A stretch of DNA of 32,491 bases from Desulforudis sp. (GTDB lineage Bacteria > Bacillota > Desulfotomaculia > Desulfotomaculales > Desulforudaceae), in NCBI GenBank assembly GCA_003604975.1, contig QZIR01000060.1, positions 1-32,491 on the forward strand, read 5' to 3'. Position numbers and translations under genes: made by a program. Shown here in pieces: positions 7,548 to 15,617 of this stretch (positions within the stretch are counted from its first letter, which is position 1; the number at the start of each line of letters is the position of its first letter). The notes beneath the pieces were generated by a model, which ran no database searches, was not told the DNA's origin, and saw only the letters and a program-made list of their open reading frames with translations.

Positions 7548-8165
7548 ATGCATTATTATGTCCTTCGAGTCATGCTGACCGTAATTCTTGTTTTGTGCGC
7601 CGTTACGGCCGAAACTCAGGATATGCGAGAAAAGGATCATGAAGAATTAAGAACTCTTCTAGTAGAAGTGACGGACGCATTCAATAAGCGTGATACCGCT
7701 GCTTTGGCTGCATGTTTGACCAAGGAGTTCGTCTTTACCACGCTGGACCAGCAGGTCCTTACGTCTGCCGGCGAGATAGACGATTACTACAGAAAAATAT
7801 TCGATTCGCCGGATGCGTTTATTACCGATGCGAAAATATCCCCCGAGGCTTCTATATTGACAAGATTCACCGGTGCGAATAGCGGATATTGTTACGGTAT
7901 CAACCACGAGATTTATACAATGAAGGACGGCCGAACAGTCCCGATGGAAACGCATTGGACAGCCACGGTCATCAAAGAGGATGGCAGCTGGAAGATTGCG
8001 GCCGTCCACGCTGGTGTTAATTTTTTAGACAATCCAGTCATTGAACGAAGCAAAAATGTTGCAAAGAAGTTATCTGTAATGGGTTTTATCGCCGGGTTGA
8101 TAACGATGCTGATCCTGGTTGCTTTGATAAAAAAGATTAAATGTAAAAACAACAAAAAGGTATAG
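7548..8165 (+). CDS. SnoaL/DUF4440-like NTF2-fold protein with membrane anchors
   Basis: The open frame begins at 7371 inside the preceding gene, but ATG 7548 has a strong GGGAGGTGG Shine-Dalgarno and starts with a typical signal-like hydrophobic segment (VLRVMLTVILVLCAVTA), giving 205 residues. Residues about 30-155 resemble the NTF2-like DUF4440/SnoaL fold: LLVEVTDAFNKRDTAALAAC, FVFTTLDQQV, and a late strand GSWKIAAVHAGVNF. A C-terminal transmembrane helix (VMGFIAGLITMLILVALI) followed by many lysines suggests that the domain faces the periplasm and the tail the cytoplasm. Such domains act as small-molecule isomerases/cyclases or as binding proteins; none can be assigned here. Position in the cluster suggests a role in product modification or handling. 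Confidence 0.7.
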   Translation: MHYYVLRVMLTVILVLCAVTAETQDMREKDHEELRTLLVEVTDAFNKRDTAALAACLTKEFVFTTLDQQVLTSAGEIDDYYRKIFDSPDAFITDAKISPEASILTRFTGANSGYCYGINHEIYTMKDGRTVPMETHWTATVIKEDGSWKIAAVHAGVNFLDNPVIERSKNVAKKLSVMGFIAGLITMLILVALIKKIKCKNNKKV

Positions 8166-8254
8166 CGGCCATGCCCTAATAATTTGAAGTCAATCTGACA
8201 AATATTGTCTTTGATAATCAAGCAGTGAGGGCGACAGATACCATCTGTATAACG

Positions 8255-8947
8255 ATGAACCAACAGTTTGCAAACAGAAAAGAGCCACTATCCAGATGGC
8301 AGCAATTGGCAATGTTATTAATTAATGCCATTTCTTTGCTGCACCTCCTTATTCTTTTCTGCCTCATCTTTTTTGAATATGCTCCATTTATCCACCGCCT
8401 GCTCTATGGCATGGTCTTCCTCTATCTATGGCCGCCCTGCGCTGCCTCAGTGGTCAGAATGCTGTTCCCGATAAGAGAAAAGAGGCTCACTGTTTATTCG
8501 AAAGAATATTTCGTCTGGTGGACCTTGTTTAATCTTCAGGTGCTATTCATCCGCATGCCTTTTTTTGAGGAGTTCTTAAGATTCATACCAGGGCTTTACA
8601 GTACCTGGTTACGCCTATGGGGGGCAAAAATAGGCCGGCTGGTGTACTGGGCGCCGGGGACGACGGTGTTGGACCGATCGTTTCTGGATATTGGCGACCA
8701 TGTCATCCTGGGGGCCGGCGTACGGATAAATCCCCATGTTCAGATTTTGAATGAGGCGGGTGAAAACGAATTGCTTCTTGCATCGATAACAATAGGGGGT
8801 AATTCTGTTATCGGCGGGTACTCCCTGCTTACCTCCGGCACCGTTGTGGCCCCGGGAGAGAACCTTCGTGCCTTCACCCTTTCGGCTCCTTTTTCCCATT
8901 GGCAAAAAGGCAGGAGGCTCAAGAAAAGCATGGACGAATCGGCATAG
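8255..8947 (+). CDS. Membrane-anchored hexapeptide-repeat (LbH) acyltransferase
   Basis: From ATG 8255 the protein has 230 residues (a GTG at 8225 in frame is less likely). The first half has two to three hydrophobic helices (LAMLLINAISLLHLLILFCLIFF, MVFLYLWPPCAASVV). The second half is a left-handed beta-helix: WGAKIGRLVYWAPGTTVLDRSFLDIGDHVILGAGVRIN, then ITIGGNSVIGGYSLLTSGTVVAPG, with the I-G-x-x-x-x-I hexapeptide rhythm of serine acetyltransferase and WcaF-type O-/N-acyltransferases. It probably transfers an acyl group from CoA at the membrane. It lies 89 bases after the NTF2-like gene and three bases before the amidohydrolase gene. Acyl donor and acceptor are unknown. Confidence 0.82.
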   Translation: MNQQFANRKEPLSRWQQLAMLLINAISLLHLLILFCLIFFEYAPFIHRLLYGMVFLYLWPPCAASVVRMLFPIREKRLTVYSKEYFVWWTLFNLQVLFIRMPFFEEFLRFIPGLYSTWLRLWGAKIGRLVYWAPGTTVLDRSFLDIGDHVILGAGVRINPHVQILNEAGENELLLASITIGGNSVIGGYSLLTSGTVVAPGENLRAFTLSAPFSHWQKGRRLKKSMDESA

Positions 8948-8950
8948 AGA

Positions 8951-9901
8951 ATGACCACCGGAATATATGATATTCATGTCCACCTGCCCGACCCTTTTGC
9001 CTTGATTCGATACTCGCAAACCGGAAAGAAACGTTTTTTCATGCGTATCCTGCTTCGCAGGCTGAAGAAAGGCTCAAGGGTACTTGGAACGGAAGTCGTT
9101 GAGAGACACAACCTGGAGGTCATCCGCAAAATAGAGTCGAGCATGCTGAGCCGTGCCGTGGTGCTTGCTTTTGACAAGGCTTGCGATGAATCCGGCAATC
9201 CGGTGGGAGAATTCACCTGCACGAATGAGTTTGTGTCTCGACTCTGCGGTCGGAGCAAAAAACTTCTGTTCGGCGCCAGTATCCATCCGTATCGTAAAGA
9301 TGCATTGCAAACACTGCAGCAGTGTGTCGAGGATGGCGCGTGTCTGGTGAAATGGCTGCCGTCGGCCCAGAATATTGATCCGGAAGACTCTCGCTGCCAC
9401 CCCTTTTACGAAATGCTTGCCTCCAGCAAAGTGCCCCTGTTATGCCATACAGGCAATGAGCACATCCTTGGAAATCGACACAGTGAATTCAATGATCCGC
9501 TAAAGCTGCGAACAGCCTTACGTAAAGGGGTGAAAGTAATTGCCGCCCACTGCGGGGCACGGCTGCTGCTGCATGAACGCTCTTATTTTGACACCTGGAA
9601 AAGATTGGCCTTGGAGTTCGAGAACTGTTATGGCGATGTCAGCGCCTTTATCCTGCCAACCAGAGTGCACCTGCTCAAACAACTGAGGAATGACCGCGAT
9701 TTGTGTTCCAAGGTTCTATTCGGCTCTGATTATCCGGTTGTTCCAAGTCTCAACAGCTGCCTTTTGCACTTGGGATACAAAAATGTCAGGAAATTGAGAA
9801 AAGAAATGAACGAATTCAACAGAGCAATAGGTGCATTGCGGGAGTTAGGTATGCCGGATTGTATATTTACAAAAGCGAGCGAGATTTTGAAGGTCTGCTG
9901 A
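8951..9901 (+). CDS. Amidohydrolase-related TIM-barrel metalloenzyme
   Basis: The 316-residue protein matches the amidohydrolase_2 family. Metal-binding positions are visible in order: YDIHVH (Asp7, His9, His11), LLCHTGN (His166), IAAHCGAR (His200) and FGSDYPVV (Asp260). A KWLPSAQNI segment near residue 134 is where ring-opening relatives keep a conserved lysine. The family includes decarboxylases of ACMSD type and lactone/amide hydrolases; the mono-metal DxHxH-H-H-D pattern fits either. It starts three bases after the preceding stop and its stop is two bases before the next ATG, so it is certainly co-transcribed with the rest of the cluster. The substrate cannot be inferred. Confidence 0.85.
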   Translation: MTTGIYDIHVHLPDPFALIRYSQTGKKRFFMRILLRRLKKGSRVLGTEVVERHNLEVIRKIESSMLSRAVVLAFDKACDESGNPVGEFTCTNEFVSRLCGRSKKLLFGASIHPYRKDALQTLQQCVEDGACLVKWLPSAQNIDPEDSRCHPFYEMLASSKVPLLCHTGNEHILGNRHSEFNDPLKLRTALRKGVKVIAAHCGARLLLHERSYFDTWKRLALEFENCYGDVSAFILPTRVHLLKQLRNDRDLCSKVLFGSDYPVVPSLNSCLLHLGYKNVRKLRKEMNEFNRAIGALRELGMPDCIFTKASEILKVC

Positions 9902-9903
9902 TA

Positions 9904-11064
9904 ATGCTGAATATTGCGAAGCAGGGATGGCATTTACCATGGAAAGGAAGGCTGGTGCCCCATGCGCTTATAGATATCACTCGGCAATGTAATGTCACAT
10001 GCCGTTCCTGCTACAACGACGGCAACTGGGAATCGAAATCTCTCAGCAGCATAAAAAATGAAATTGAAACGCTTATCTCCCTACGCAAACTCGATTCTGT
10101 ATCAATCATCGGCGGCGAGCCTACACTCCACAAGGATCTTTTTGCAATTATAGAATATCTCACAGCCAACGGACTCCACTCGGAACTGTTCACCAATGGG
10201 CTTCTCCTGGATGATGCATTGGCCCGGGAGCTCAAACAGGCCGGTCTTGGATGCGTATTTTTGCATGTCCAGGAAGATCAGGATCGACCCGACCTGGATA
10301 AACGGAATCCGCGGCAGTCCATGAAAAGACTGCTCGATGAAAAAACATCCCTGTTAAAAGGACACGGGCTGGAGGTAGGACTGTCTTATACATTTCATAA
10401 CGACAGAGAAAGCGAACTTCAGTGGATGTTGGACTACTGCCTTGAAAATGCATCGCTCGGGTATCTGTTGGTGACAATGGATACGGATGTGAAAAACATG
10501 ATTCCAGTAAAGGGCGACATCTTCCAAGGCATGCGAATAGTTGCTCGCCATGTACCGCAACGCAGCGGTGATTCCGCGCCCTCTATTCTCAATGCCGCGG
10601 AACGCATGATCGTGGGTAAGGATTTCGTGCCGTTCGGTTATCTGGGGTCGAATATGGATGTTTTATCGCCTAGATGGATGTCGTTTATGGTTCTCTGTGC
10701 TTATGACGCGGGAAATCTCATGGGCCAGGTTTCGTTAAAGGCAAGCTACCTGGAAAAGGGTTACCTGCAAATTGCCCGGCTGCTGAAGGGCAAATACCCC
10801 TTTTATGGCAACCAGAAAGAAAAGAACCTCAAACTTCAGCTTTTTCTGAACAGTTTTCTGGGCGGACGGCTCAACCGTAACCTGCGATTTCTTGGGGATT
10901 CTCTCAAGCGGAAATATGCCATAAAGGCGAAGAAGATTTTGCTGCAGGCACCGGCCTGCATTGATGATTCCGGCAAGGTGGTGCATTGTGCCAATTGTCC
11001 GGATGCCGTCTTGAAAAACGGCAAAATGGTCCCGGTCTGTATTTCGGACAAGGTCGGGGTATAA
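9904..11064 (+). CDS. Radical SAM enzyme with C-terminal cysteine cluster
   Basis: The protein has 386 residues from ATG 9904, two bases after the preceding stop. DITRQCNVTCRSCYND holds the CxxxCxxC cluster motif (Cys29, Cys33, Cys36) for the 4Fe-4S of radical SAM enzymes, and SIIGGEPTLHKD (about 68-79) is the SAM-binding GGEP motif. The C-terminus has four further cysteines (about 352, 362, 365, 379) in a PAC...HCANCP...VC pattern, which could bind an auxiliary iron-sulfur cluster as in SPASM-like enzymes. It generates a 5'-deoxyadenosyl radical; the substrate is unknown. It precedes two B12-type radical SAM genes; three such enzymes in a row are strong evidence for an unusual small-molecule pathway. 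Confidence 0.88.
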   Translation: MLNIAKQGWHLPWKGRLVPHALIDITRQCNVTCRSCYNDGNWESKSLSSIKNEIETLISLRKLDSVSIIGGEPTLHKDLFAIIEYLTANGLHSELFTNGLLLDDALARELKQAGLGCVFLHVQEDQDRPDLDKRNPRQSMKRLLDEKTSLLKGHGLEVGLSYTFHNDRESELQWMLDYCLENASLGYLLVTMDTDVKNMIPVKGDIFQGMRIVARHVPQRSGDSAPSILNAAERMIVGKDFVPFGYLGSNMDVLSPRWMSFMVLCAYDAGNLMGQVSLKASYLEKGYLQIARLLKGKYPFYGNQKEKNLKLQLFLNSFLGGRLNRNLRFLGDSLKRKYAIKAKKILLQAPACIDDSGKVVHCANCPDAVLKNGKMVPVCISDKVGV

Positions 11065-11065
11065 A

Positions 11066-12445
11066 ATGAAGATTCTCCTGGTCATGCCGGATGCCCAGAT
11101 GCACAAGATCAGACTGGGACCACTTGTCCGCTCCATGCGAGAGATGCCCCTGTCGATTTGTACCCTGGCCTCGCTCACTCCCATGTATCCGGACATCGAT
11201 CTCCGGCTTGTCGATGGAAGCGTGGAAAATGTACCCCTGGATTACGATGCCGACCTGGTTGGTATAAGCATTATTACAGGATGTGCGAACAGGGCGTACG
11301 CCATTGCCGATCATTTCAGAAAAAGAAAAATTCCGGTGGTTCTTGGCGGGGTTCATGTAACCCTGCTGCCCGGTGAGGCGATGCAACATGCCGATTCCAT
11401 CGTGATAGGCCGTGCGGAGCAGACATGGCCGCAACTCATAGAGGATTTCAGAGCAGGCAGCCTGAAAGATATCTATCTGGAGCACGAATTGACGGGGGAC
11501 ATGCTCTATAGCGTTCCACCGCCACGCCGGGATCTCCATAAAAGATCGCGCTACATGATTCCGGATTCCGTGCAGGCGACTAGAGGTTGCAAAAAGGCAT
11601 GCGATTTCTGCACGGTCCCGGCTGTTTGGCCAAAATTTCTCAAGCGTCCAGTAGAAGATGTCATTCAGGATGTACAACTGACAAAGGGGAAATATATCGC
11701 CTTTAACGATGTCAGCATTGCCGAAGACATCGATTATGCAAAAGAACTGTTCAGGGCCATGATCCCTCTCGGAAAACGGTGGGGAGGTCTGGCCACCATA
11801 AATATCATGAAGGATCCGGAGTTGCTTTCGTTGATGAAAGCCAGCGGCTGTGTGTATTTGCTTTTCGGATTCGAATCCAATGATCGCCCCACCCTCACCA
11901 GCATGGGCAAAGGTTTCAACCTGTCCATGGCGTATGATGAAATAATGCATGTCATGCGAGGGCTGCGCATCAGTGTTCAGGGATGCTTTGTCTTCGGTTT
12001 TGACCATGACACCAGGGAAGTATTTGCCAACACGGTGGAGCGGGTGAATGAACTGGGAATTGATATCCCGCGCTTTTCATTATACACGCCTTATCCCGGT
12101 TCCCTATTATTCAAGCGACTCTTAAAGGAAAACCGGATTCTGAGCTTTAACTGGGATGATTACGACACCATGCATGTGGTTATTCAGCCGTCGCAGATGA
12201 CACCTGAAGAGCTCTACCAAGGGTTCAAATGGGCCTATCGGGAAGCATTCAAAATTAGGCATATAAGGAAGCGCATGAAGGGACTCACCTGTAATTCTAT
12301 TATCAACTTTTTCGGAAATCTGACGTACAAGATTTTTGTGCGTAGACTATTTAACGAACAGAAATACGCCTTGCCCTATTCGACGCACGATCCCGGTGGC
12401 GCTCCGGATGATACCTTCTACCGAGACAGGTTTCTGGAGAATTGA
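11066..12445 (+). CDS. B12-binding-domain radical SAM protein, copy 1
   Basis: The protein has 459 residues. The N-terminal 130 form a Rossmann-like cobalamin-binding-type domain (KILLVMPD, DADLVGISIITG, IPVVLGGVHVTLLPGEAM, DSIVIGRAEQTWPQL). The radical SAM core follows with SVQATRGCKKACDFC (Cys175, Cys179, Cys182) and later LLFGFESN and CFVFGFDHDT. The DxHxxG cobalamin-ligand motif is not present, as in several class B radical SAM enzymes that bind B12 without a lower His ligand. Members methylate unactivated carbons or catalyse ring rearrangements. The start lies one base after the previous stop. The next gene is a diverged paralogue, pointing to two successive related steps. Confidence 0.9.
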   Translation: MKILLVMPDAQMHKIRLGPLVRSMREMPLSICTLASLTPMYPDIDLRLVDGSVENVPLDYDADLVGISIITGCANRAYAIADHFRKRKIPVVLGGVHVTLLPGEAMQHADSIVIGRAEQTWPQLIEDFRAGSLKDIYLEHELTGDMLYSVPPPRRDLHKRSRYMIPDSVQATRGCKKACDFCTVPAVWPKFLKRPVEDVIQDVQLTKGKYIAFNDVSIAEDIDYAKELFRAMIPLGKRWGGLATINIMKDPELLSLMKASGCVYLLFGFESNDRPTLTSMGKGFNLSMAYDEIMHVMRGLRISVQGCFVFGFDHDTREVFANTVERVNELGIDIPRFSLYTPYPGSLLFKRLLKENRILSFNWDDYDTMHVVIQPSQMTPEELYQGFKWAYREAFKIRHIRKRMKGLTCNSIINFFGNLTYKIFVRRLFNEQKYALPYSTHDPGGAPDDTFYRDRFLEN

Positions 12446-12446
12446 C

Positions 12447-13787
12447 ATGCCCCGACTGATTCTGATTTACGCCAGCATGGGTAGGGCACCGGGCCGGAAA
12501 TTTGTCCGAAGCTGGCAGCAGGAACCATTGGCCATGGGGGTGCTTGCCGCTTTAACCCCTGCGGAATGGGAGGTTGTTTTTTTCGATGACCGGGTTGAGG
12601 CGATAGATTACTCGCTGCAGGCAGACCTCGTTGGGATTTCGATTGAGACGTACAGCGCCAAACGCGGGTACCAGATTGCGGCAAAATTCAGAAAAAACGG
12701 CGTTCCGGTAATTTTCGGCGGTTACCATGCCACACTGTGCCCCGACGAGGCCATTGAACATGCCGACAGCGTCTGTGTCGGTGAGGCGGAGTCTCTCTGG
12801 CAAGGAATCCTTGATGATGCTCTGCACAGCCGACTCGCCAAGCGATACAAAGGTGTTACTGTCAACCCTTTGAAGGATATTCCCGTCGATCGCTCGTTAT
12901 TTGCCGGAAAAAGATACTTGAAGCTGTCACTGATAGAGACCGGCAGGGGATGTCCGTTCAAATGCAATTTCTGCTCCATCAATGCGTTTTACAAATCCAC
13001 CTACAGGCGGAGATCGATCGCCGATATCATTAAGGAAGTATCAGCAGTGGAGAATAAATACATTTTCTTTGTTGATGATAATTTCACCGGCGATATCGCT
13101 TCCGCCAGGGAGCTTTTCAGGGAAGTCAAACAGTATCGAAAGAGATGGATGACACAGCTCAGCGTAGCGGGGTTGACCGATAGAGATTTCGTTCAGGAAA
13201 TGGCCGCCAGTGGTTGTATAGCCGTGTTGATCGGTTTTGAGTCCCTGGATGGGCTGAACCTCAACAGTATGAACAAGTCGGTCAACAGATTGGATGAGTT
13301 CAGTAGAATATTGAGTAATCTCAGGGAAGTAGGAATATTTGTATACGGTACCTTTGTATTCGGCTATCCCCATGACACGGCAGACCTCTACGGGCGAACC
13401 GTTGCCTTCGCCCAGGAGGAAAAGATGTTTATTGCCGCTTTCAACCATCTTGTGCCATTCCCGGGAACCGCCCTCTACCGGGAACTGGAGGCGGCGGGGA
13501 AGATGCGATATGACAAATGGTGGCTGAGTGATGAGTATTATTTTGGTGAAGTGCCTTTCAAACCCGAGACCATGACCGCCAAAGAAGTTGAAGAACGGTG
13601 CCTTTTAGCCAGAAAACAATTTTATTCCATCCCGTCCATCATGAGACGAGCCCTGGACGGGAAATGCAATTGTGGTTCTGCCCGGAATATTCTCACCTAT
13701 GTCCAGATAAACCACATGCTCCGTAAAGAGGTGACTGAAAAAAGAGGGGTAAGGCTGGGTTTTCGCGAAGGGACCAATGCCACCTGA
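12447..13787 (+). CDS. B12-binding-domain radical SAM protein, copy 2
   Basis: From ATG 12447, one base after the preceding stop, the protein has 446 residues (the longer upstream frame runs inside the preceding gene and is unlikely). The N-terminal cobalamin-binding-type domain shows ADLVGISIETYSA, VPVIFGGYHATLCPDEA and SVCVGEAESLW. The SAM core has ETGRGCPFKCNFCS (Cys169, Cys173, Cys176), IFFVDDNFTGD, VLIGFESL and FVFGYPHDT. It is colinear with copy 1 along the whole length, so the pair is a tandem duplication that has diverged strongly. It again lacks DxHxxG. Its end overlaps the following GNAT-like gene by 11 bases. Function is likely C-methylation or radical rearrangement of the cluster's product. 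Confidence 0.9.
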   Translation: MPRLILIYASMGRAPGRKFVRSWQQEPLAMGVLAALTPAEWEVVFFDDRVEAIDYSLQADLVGISIETYSAKRGYQIAAKFRKNGVPVIFGGYHATLCPDEAIEHADSVCVGEAESLWQGILDDALHSRLAKRYKGVTVNPLKDIPVDRSLFAGKRYLKLSLIETGRGCPFKCNFCSINAFYKSTYRRRSIADIIKEVSAVENKYIFFVDDNFTGDIASARELFREVKQYRKRWMTQLSVAGLTDRDFVQEMAASGCIAVLIGFESLDGLNLNSMNKSVNRLDEFSRILSNLREVGIFVYGTFVFGYPHDTADLYGRTVAFAQEEKMFIAAFNHLVPFPGTALYRELEAAGKMRYDKWWLSDEYYFGEVPFKPETMTAKEVEERCLLARKQFYSIPSIMRRALDGKCNCGSARNILTYVQINHMLRKEVTEKRGVRLGFREGTNAT

Positions 13788-14877
13788 AATAACTGTAAGA
13801 TATGCCTCGCCGGAAGATGACGCCGGTATCGTTGCCCTCATGTCACGACTCACGATGCCCGGGAAGATAGGCCTTGGCTACCGGTATGAACCTTCTTTTC
13901 TTTCCGCCCTTTCGGTCGAGGGAGACAACCCGATAGTAGTGGTTGCCGAGCAGGGCGGGGAAATTCGCGGCGTGGGGTCAGTTCTGACTCGCGAGGTATT
14001 CCTTAATGGCGAGCCGGCACAGGTCGGGTATCTCTCATCCCTGCGGCTTGCTCCGGATATCCAGGGAACTTCGGCACTGGCTCGCGGGTTTCGATTATTC
14101 AGAGAAGCAGATGAAACGAAATTGCATGTTCCTTTTTACCTCACATCCATCCTGGCTGATAACCATGCAGCCATAAAAATTCTGACCAGACAGAGGGCGG
14201 GCTTGCCTCGCTACCGCCTTCTGGCTAACTATAGAACCATCATCATTCCCGTCATGCGGCGGAAAAGACTTCCTGCCGGAAAAAAGATATTGCATGGAGA
14301 GTGTATTGATGCCGACATTATCCTGCAATGCCTGGAGAGATATGGCAAAGAGAAAAACTTCTTCTCCCGTTTCAGACTTCGGGATCTGCTAGACAGTACC
14401 GGCATGATGCAAGGACTGCGAGCGGCGGATTTCCTGGTTGCCCTGGATGGTGACGAGCCAATCGGTGTCCTTGGACTGTGGAATCAATCAGCATTCAAAA
14501 AACTGATTATTAAACAATATTCGAGAGGACTGCGCTTGCTCAGCACCATGCTGGGCGCAATCGGCAAATCACCATTACTCCCCCCGGAAAATCGGCCGTT
14601 CTCTCCTGTATATCTGTCCTGTGTGGCGGTAAAAAATAATGATCAGGCAATATTTAGACAATTATTGCAGGCGGCTATTAATACGGTGTATGCGACTGAA
14701 ACAGATTCAAAAGTATTGATTGCCGGTTTTTTCGGGGATGATCGGTTGGCTCAAGTAGCCATGTCCTTTATTCATTTATCATTTCAAAGCAATATATACA
14801 CTGTAGGGTGGAATGATAATTTTGATTTGGATAACTTTAAGGCATCTCCCAAATATATTGATATAGGGAGTTTGTGA
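13777..14877 (+). CDS. GNAT-like acyltransferase (long form)
   Basis: This 366-residue protein begins with a recognisable GNAT half: ITVRYASPEDDAGIVALMSRL, then VVVAEQGGEIRGVGSVLTRE, then VGYLSSLRLAPDIQGTSALARGF, which is the 'V-x-x-L-x-V-x-P-x-x-R/Q-G' acetyl-CoA-binding strand-helix. The second half (FLVALDGDEPIGVLGLWNQ, VYLSCVAVKNND) looks like a further degenerate GNAT repeat, as in tandem-GNAT proteins. The usual glycine-rich P-loop is weak (DIQGTS). It overlaps the preceding radical SAM gene and lies 14 bases before another acyltransferase-like gene. It would acylate an amine on the pathway product, or confer self-protection. The family assignment is moderately sure. Confidence 0.68.
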   Translation: MPPEITVRYASPEDDAGIVALMSRLTMPGKIGLGYRYEPSFLSALSVEGDNPIVVVAEQGGEIRGVGSVLTREVFLNGEPAQVGYLSSLRLAPDIQGTSALARGFRLFREADETKLHVPFYLTSILADNHAAIKILTRQRAGLPRYRLLANYRTIIIPVMRRKRLPAGKKILHGECIDADIILQCLERYGKEKNFFSRFRLRDLLDSTGMMQGLRAADFLVALDGDEPIGVLGLWNQSAFKKLIIKQYSRGLRLLSTMLGAIGKSPLLPPENRPFSPVYLSCVAVKNNDQAIFRQLLQAAINTVYATETDSKVLIAGFFGDDRLAQVAMSFIHLSFQSNIYTVGWNDNFDLDNFKASPKYIDIGSL

Positions 14878-14891
14878 AATAAGGACGCCGG

Positions 14892-15617
14892 ATGGCAATT
14901 TTATCAGAAATAGTTCCTACATCACAGCTTTCCGAACCGGATGTCCGGGATATGTTTGCCTTGATGCGGATGTACTTCGATGGGGTTCGCGAAGATATTT
15001 TCCAGAGAGATCTTTTCGAAAAGGAATGGGTCGCGCTATTACGTGATGCCAGCACGACGGAAATTTGTGGATTCTCGACAATTGCCGTGTTGAAGGACGT
15101 TGTTGACGGACAAATAAATAAAGCGGTCTATTCGGGAGACACGATTGTCAGAAAGGAGCACCGGCAGGCCTTTTCGCTGGAAACGGTATGGATACCCTTT
15201 GTTTTTTCCCTGGTGCAAGCCGAGCCTGATATCGATTGGTATTGGTTTTTGGTTTGCAAAGGATACAGAACCTACAGATATCTCCCTGTTCATTTCAAAC
15301 GTTTCTGGCCTTCTCCCGATGACTCGGTGCCTCCCAGGGAAAAAAGAATCCTGGATAGGTTCGCCCTGAAAAAATTTGGTGATTTTTATTTTCCCGAGAG
15401 CTATACGATTAAGTGCCCTGAGGACTACCGGCTCAAAAAGGGAGTGAGCGACATTACGCCTGCAAAGCGAAAAAACAGATATGTCGATTTTTTTGTGCAA
15501 AGCAATCCCGGTTGGTATCGAGGGGATGAGTTGGCATGTATAGTGCCGCTTAGTCTCGGGAATATTAAGTCGACCCTGCGACGAATTCTGAGTTCCCACT
15601 CCACTTTCACCCCATGA
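14892..15617 (+). CDS. GNAT-like/hypothetical protein in biosynthetic cluster
   Basis: The protein has 241 residues. The N-terminal part (VRDMFALMRMYFDGVREDIFQRDLFEKEWVALL, then ICGFSTIAVLKDV, then AVYSGDTIVRKEHRQ) follows the order of helices and strands of GNAT acyltransferases, and the 'SGDTIVRKEHR' strand is placed where the CoA-binding strand would be. The middle segment YWFLVCKGYRTYRYLP recalls the 'gfk.y..l' end of GNAT domains. No catalytic residue can be assigned. It starts 14 bases after the long GNAT gene and its stop overlaps the ATG of the GH3 gene (ATGA), so it is translated together with both. I regard the GNAT call as tentative. Confidence 0.55.
   Translation: MAILSEIVPTSQLSEPDVRDMFALMRMYFDGVREDIFQRDLFEKEWVALLRDASTTEICGFSTIAVLKDVVDGQINKAVYSGDTIVRKEHRQAFSLETVWIPFVFSLVQAEPDIDWYWFLVCKGYRTYRYLPVHFKRFWPSPDDSVPPREKRILDRFALKKFGDFYFPESYTIKCPEDYRLKKGVSDITPAKRKNRYVDFFVQSNPGWYRGDELACIVPLSLGNIKSTLRRILSSHSTFTP

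Noticed and set aside
10904-12007. 367-residue minus-strand frame inside the radical SAM genes
   Set aside because: Composition is not protein-like and the plus strand encodes clear radical SAM motifs over the whole stretch.
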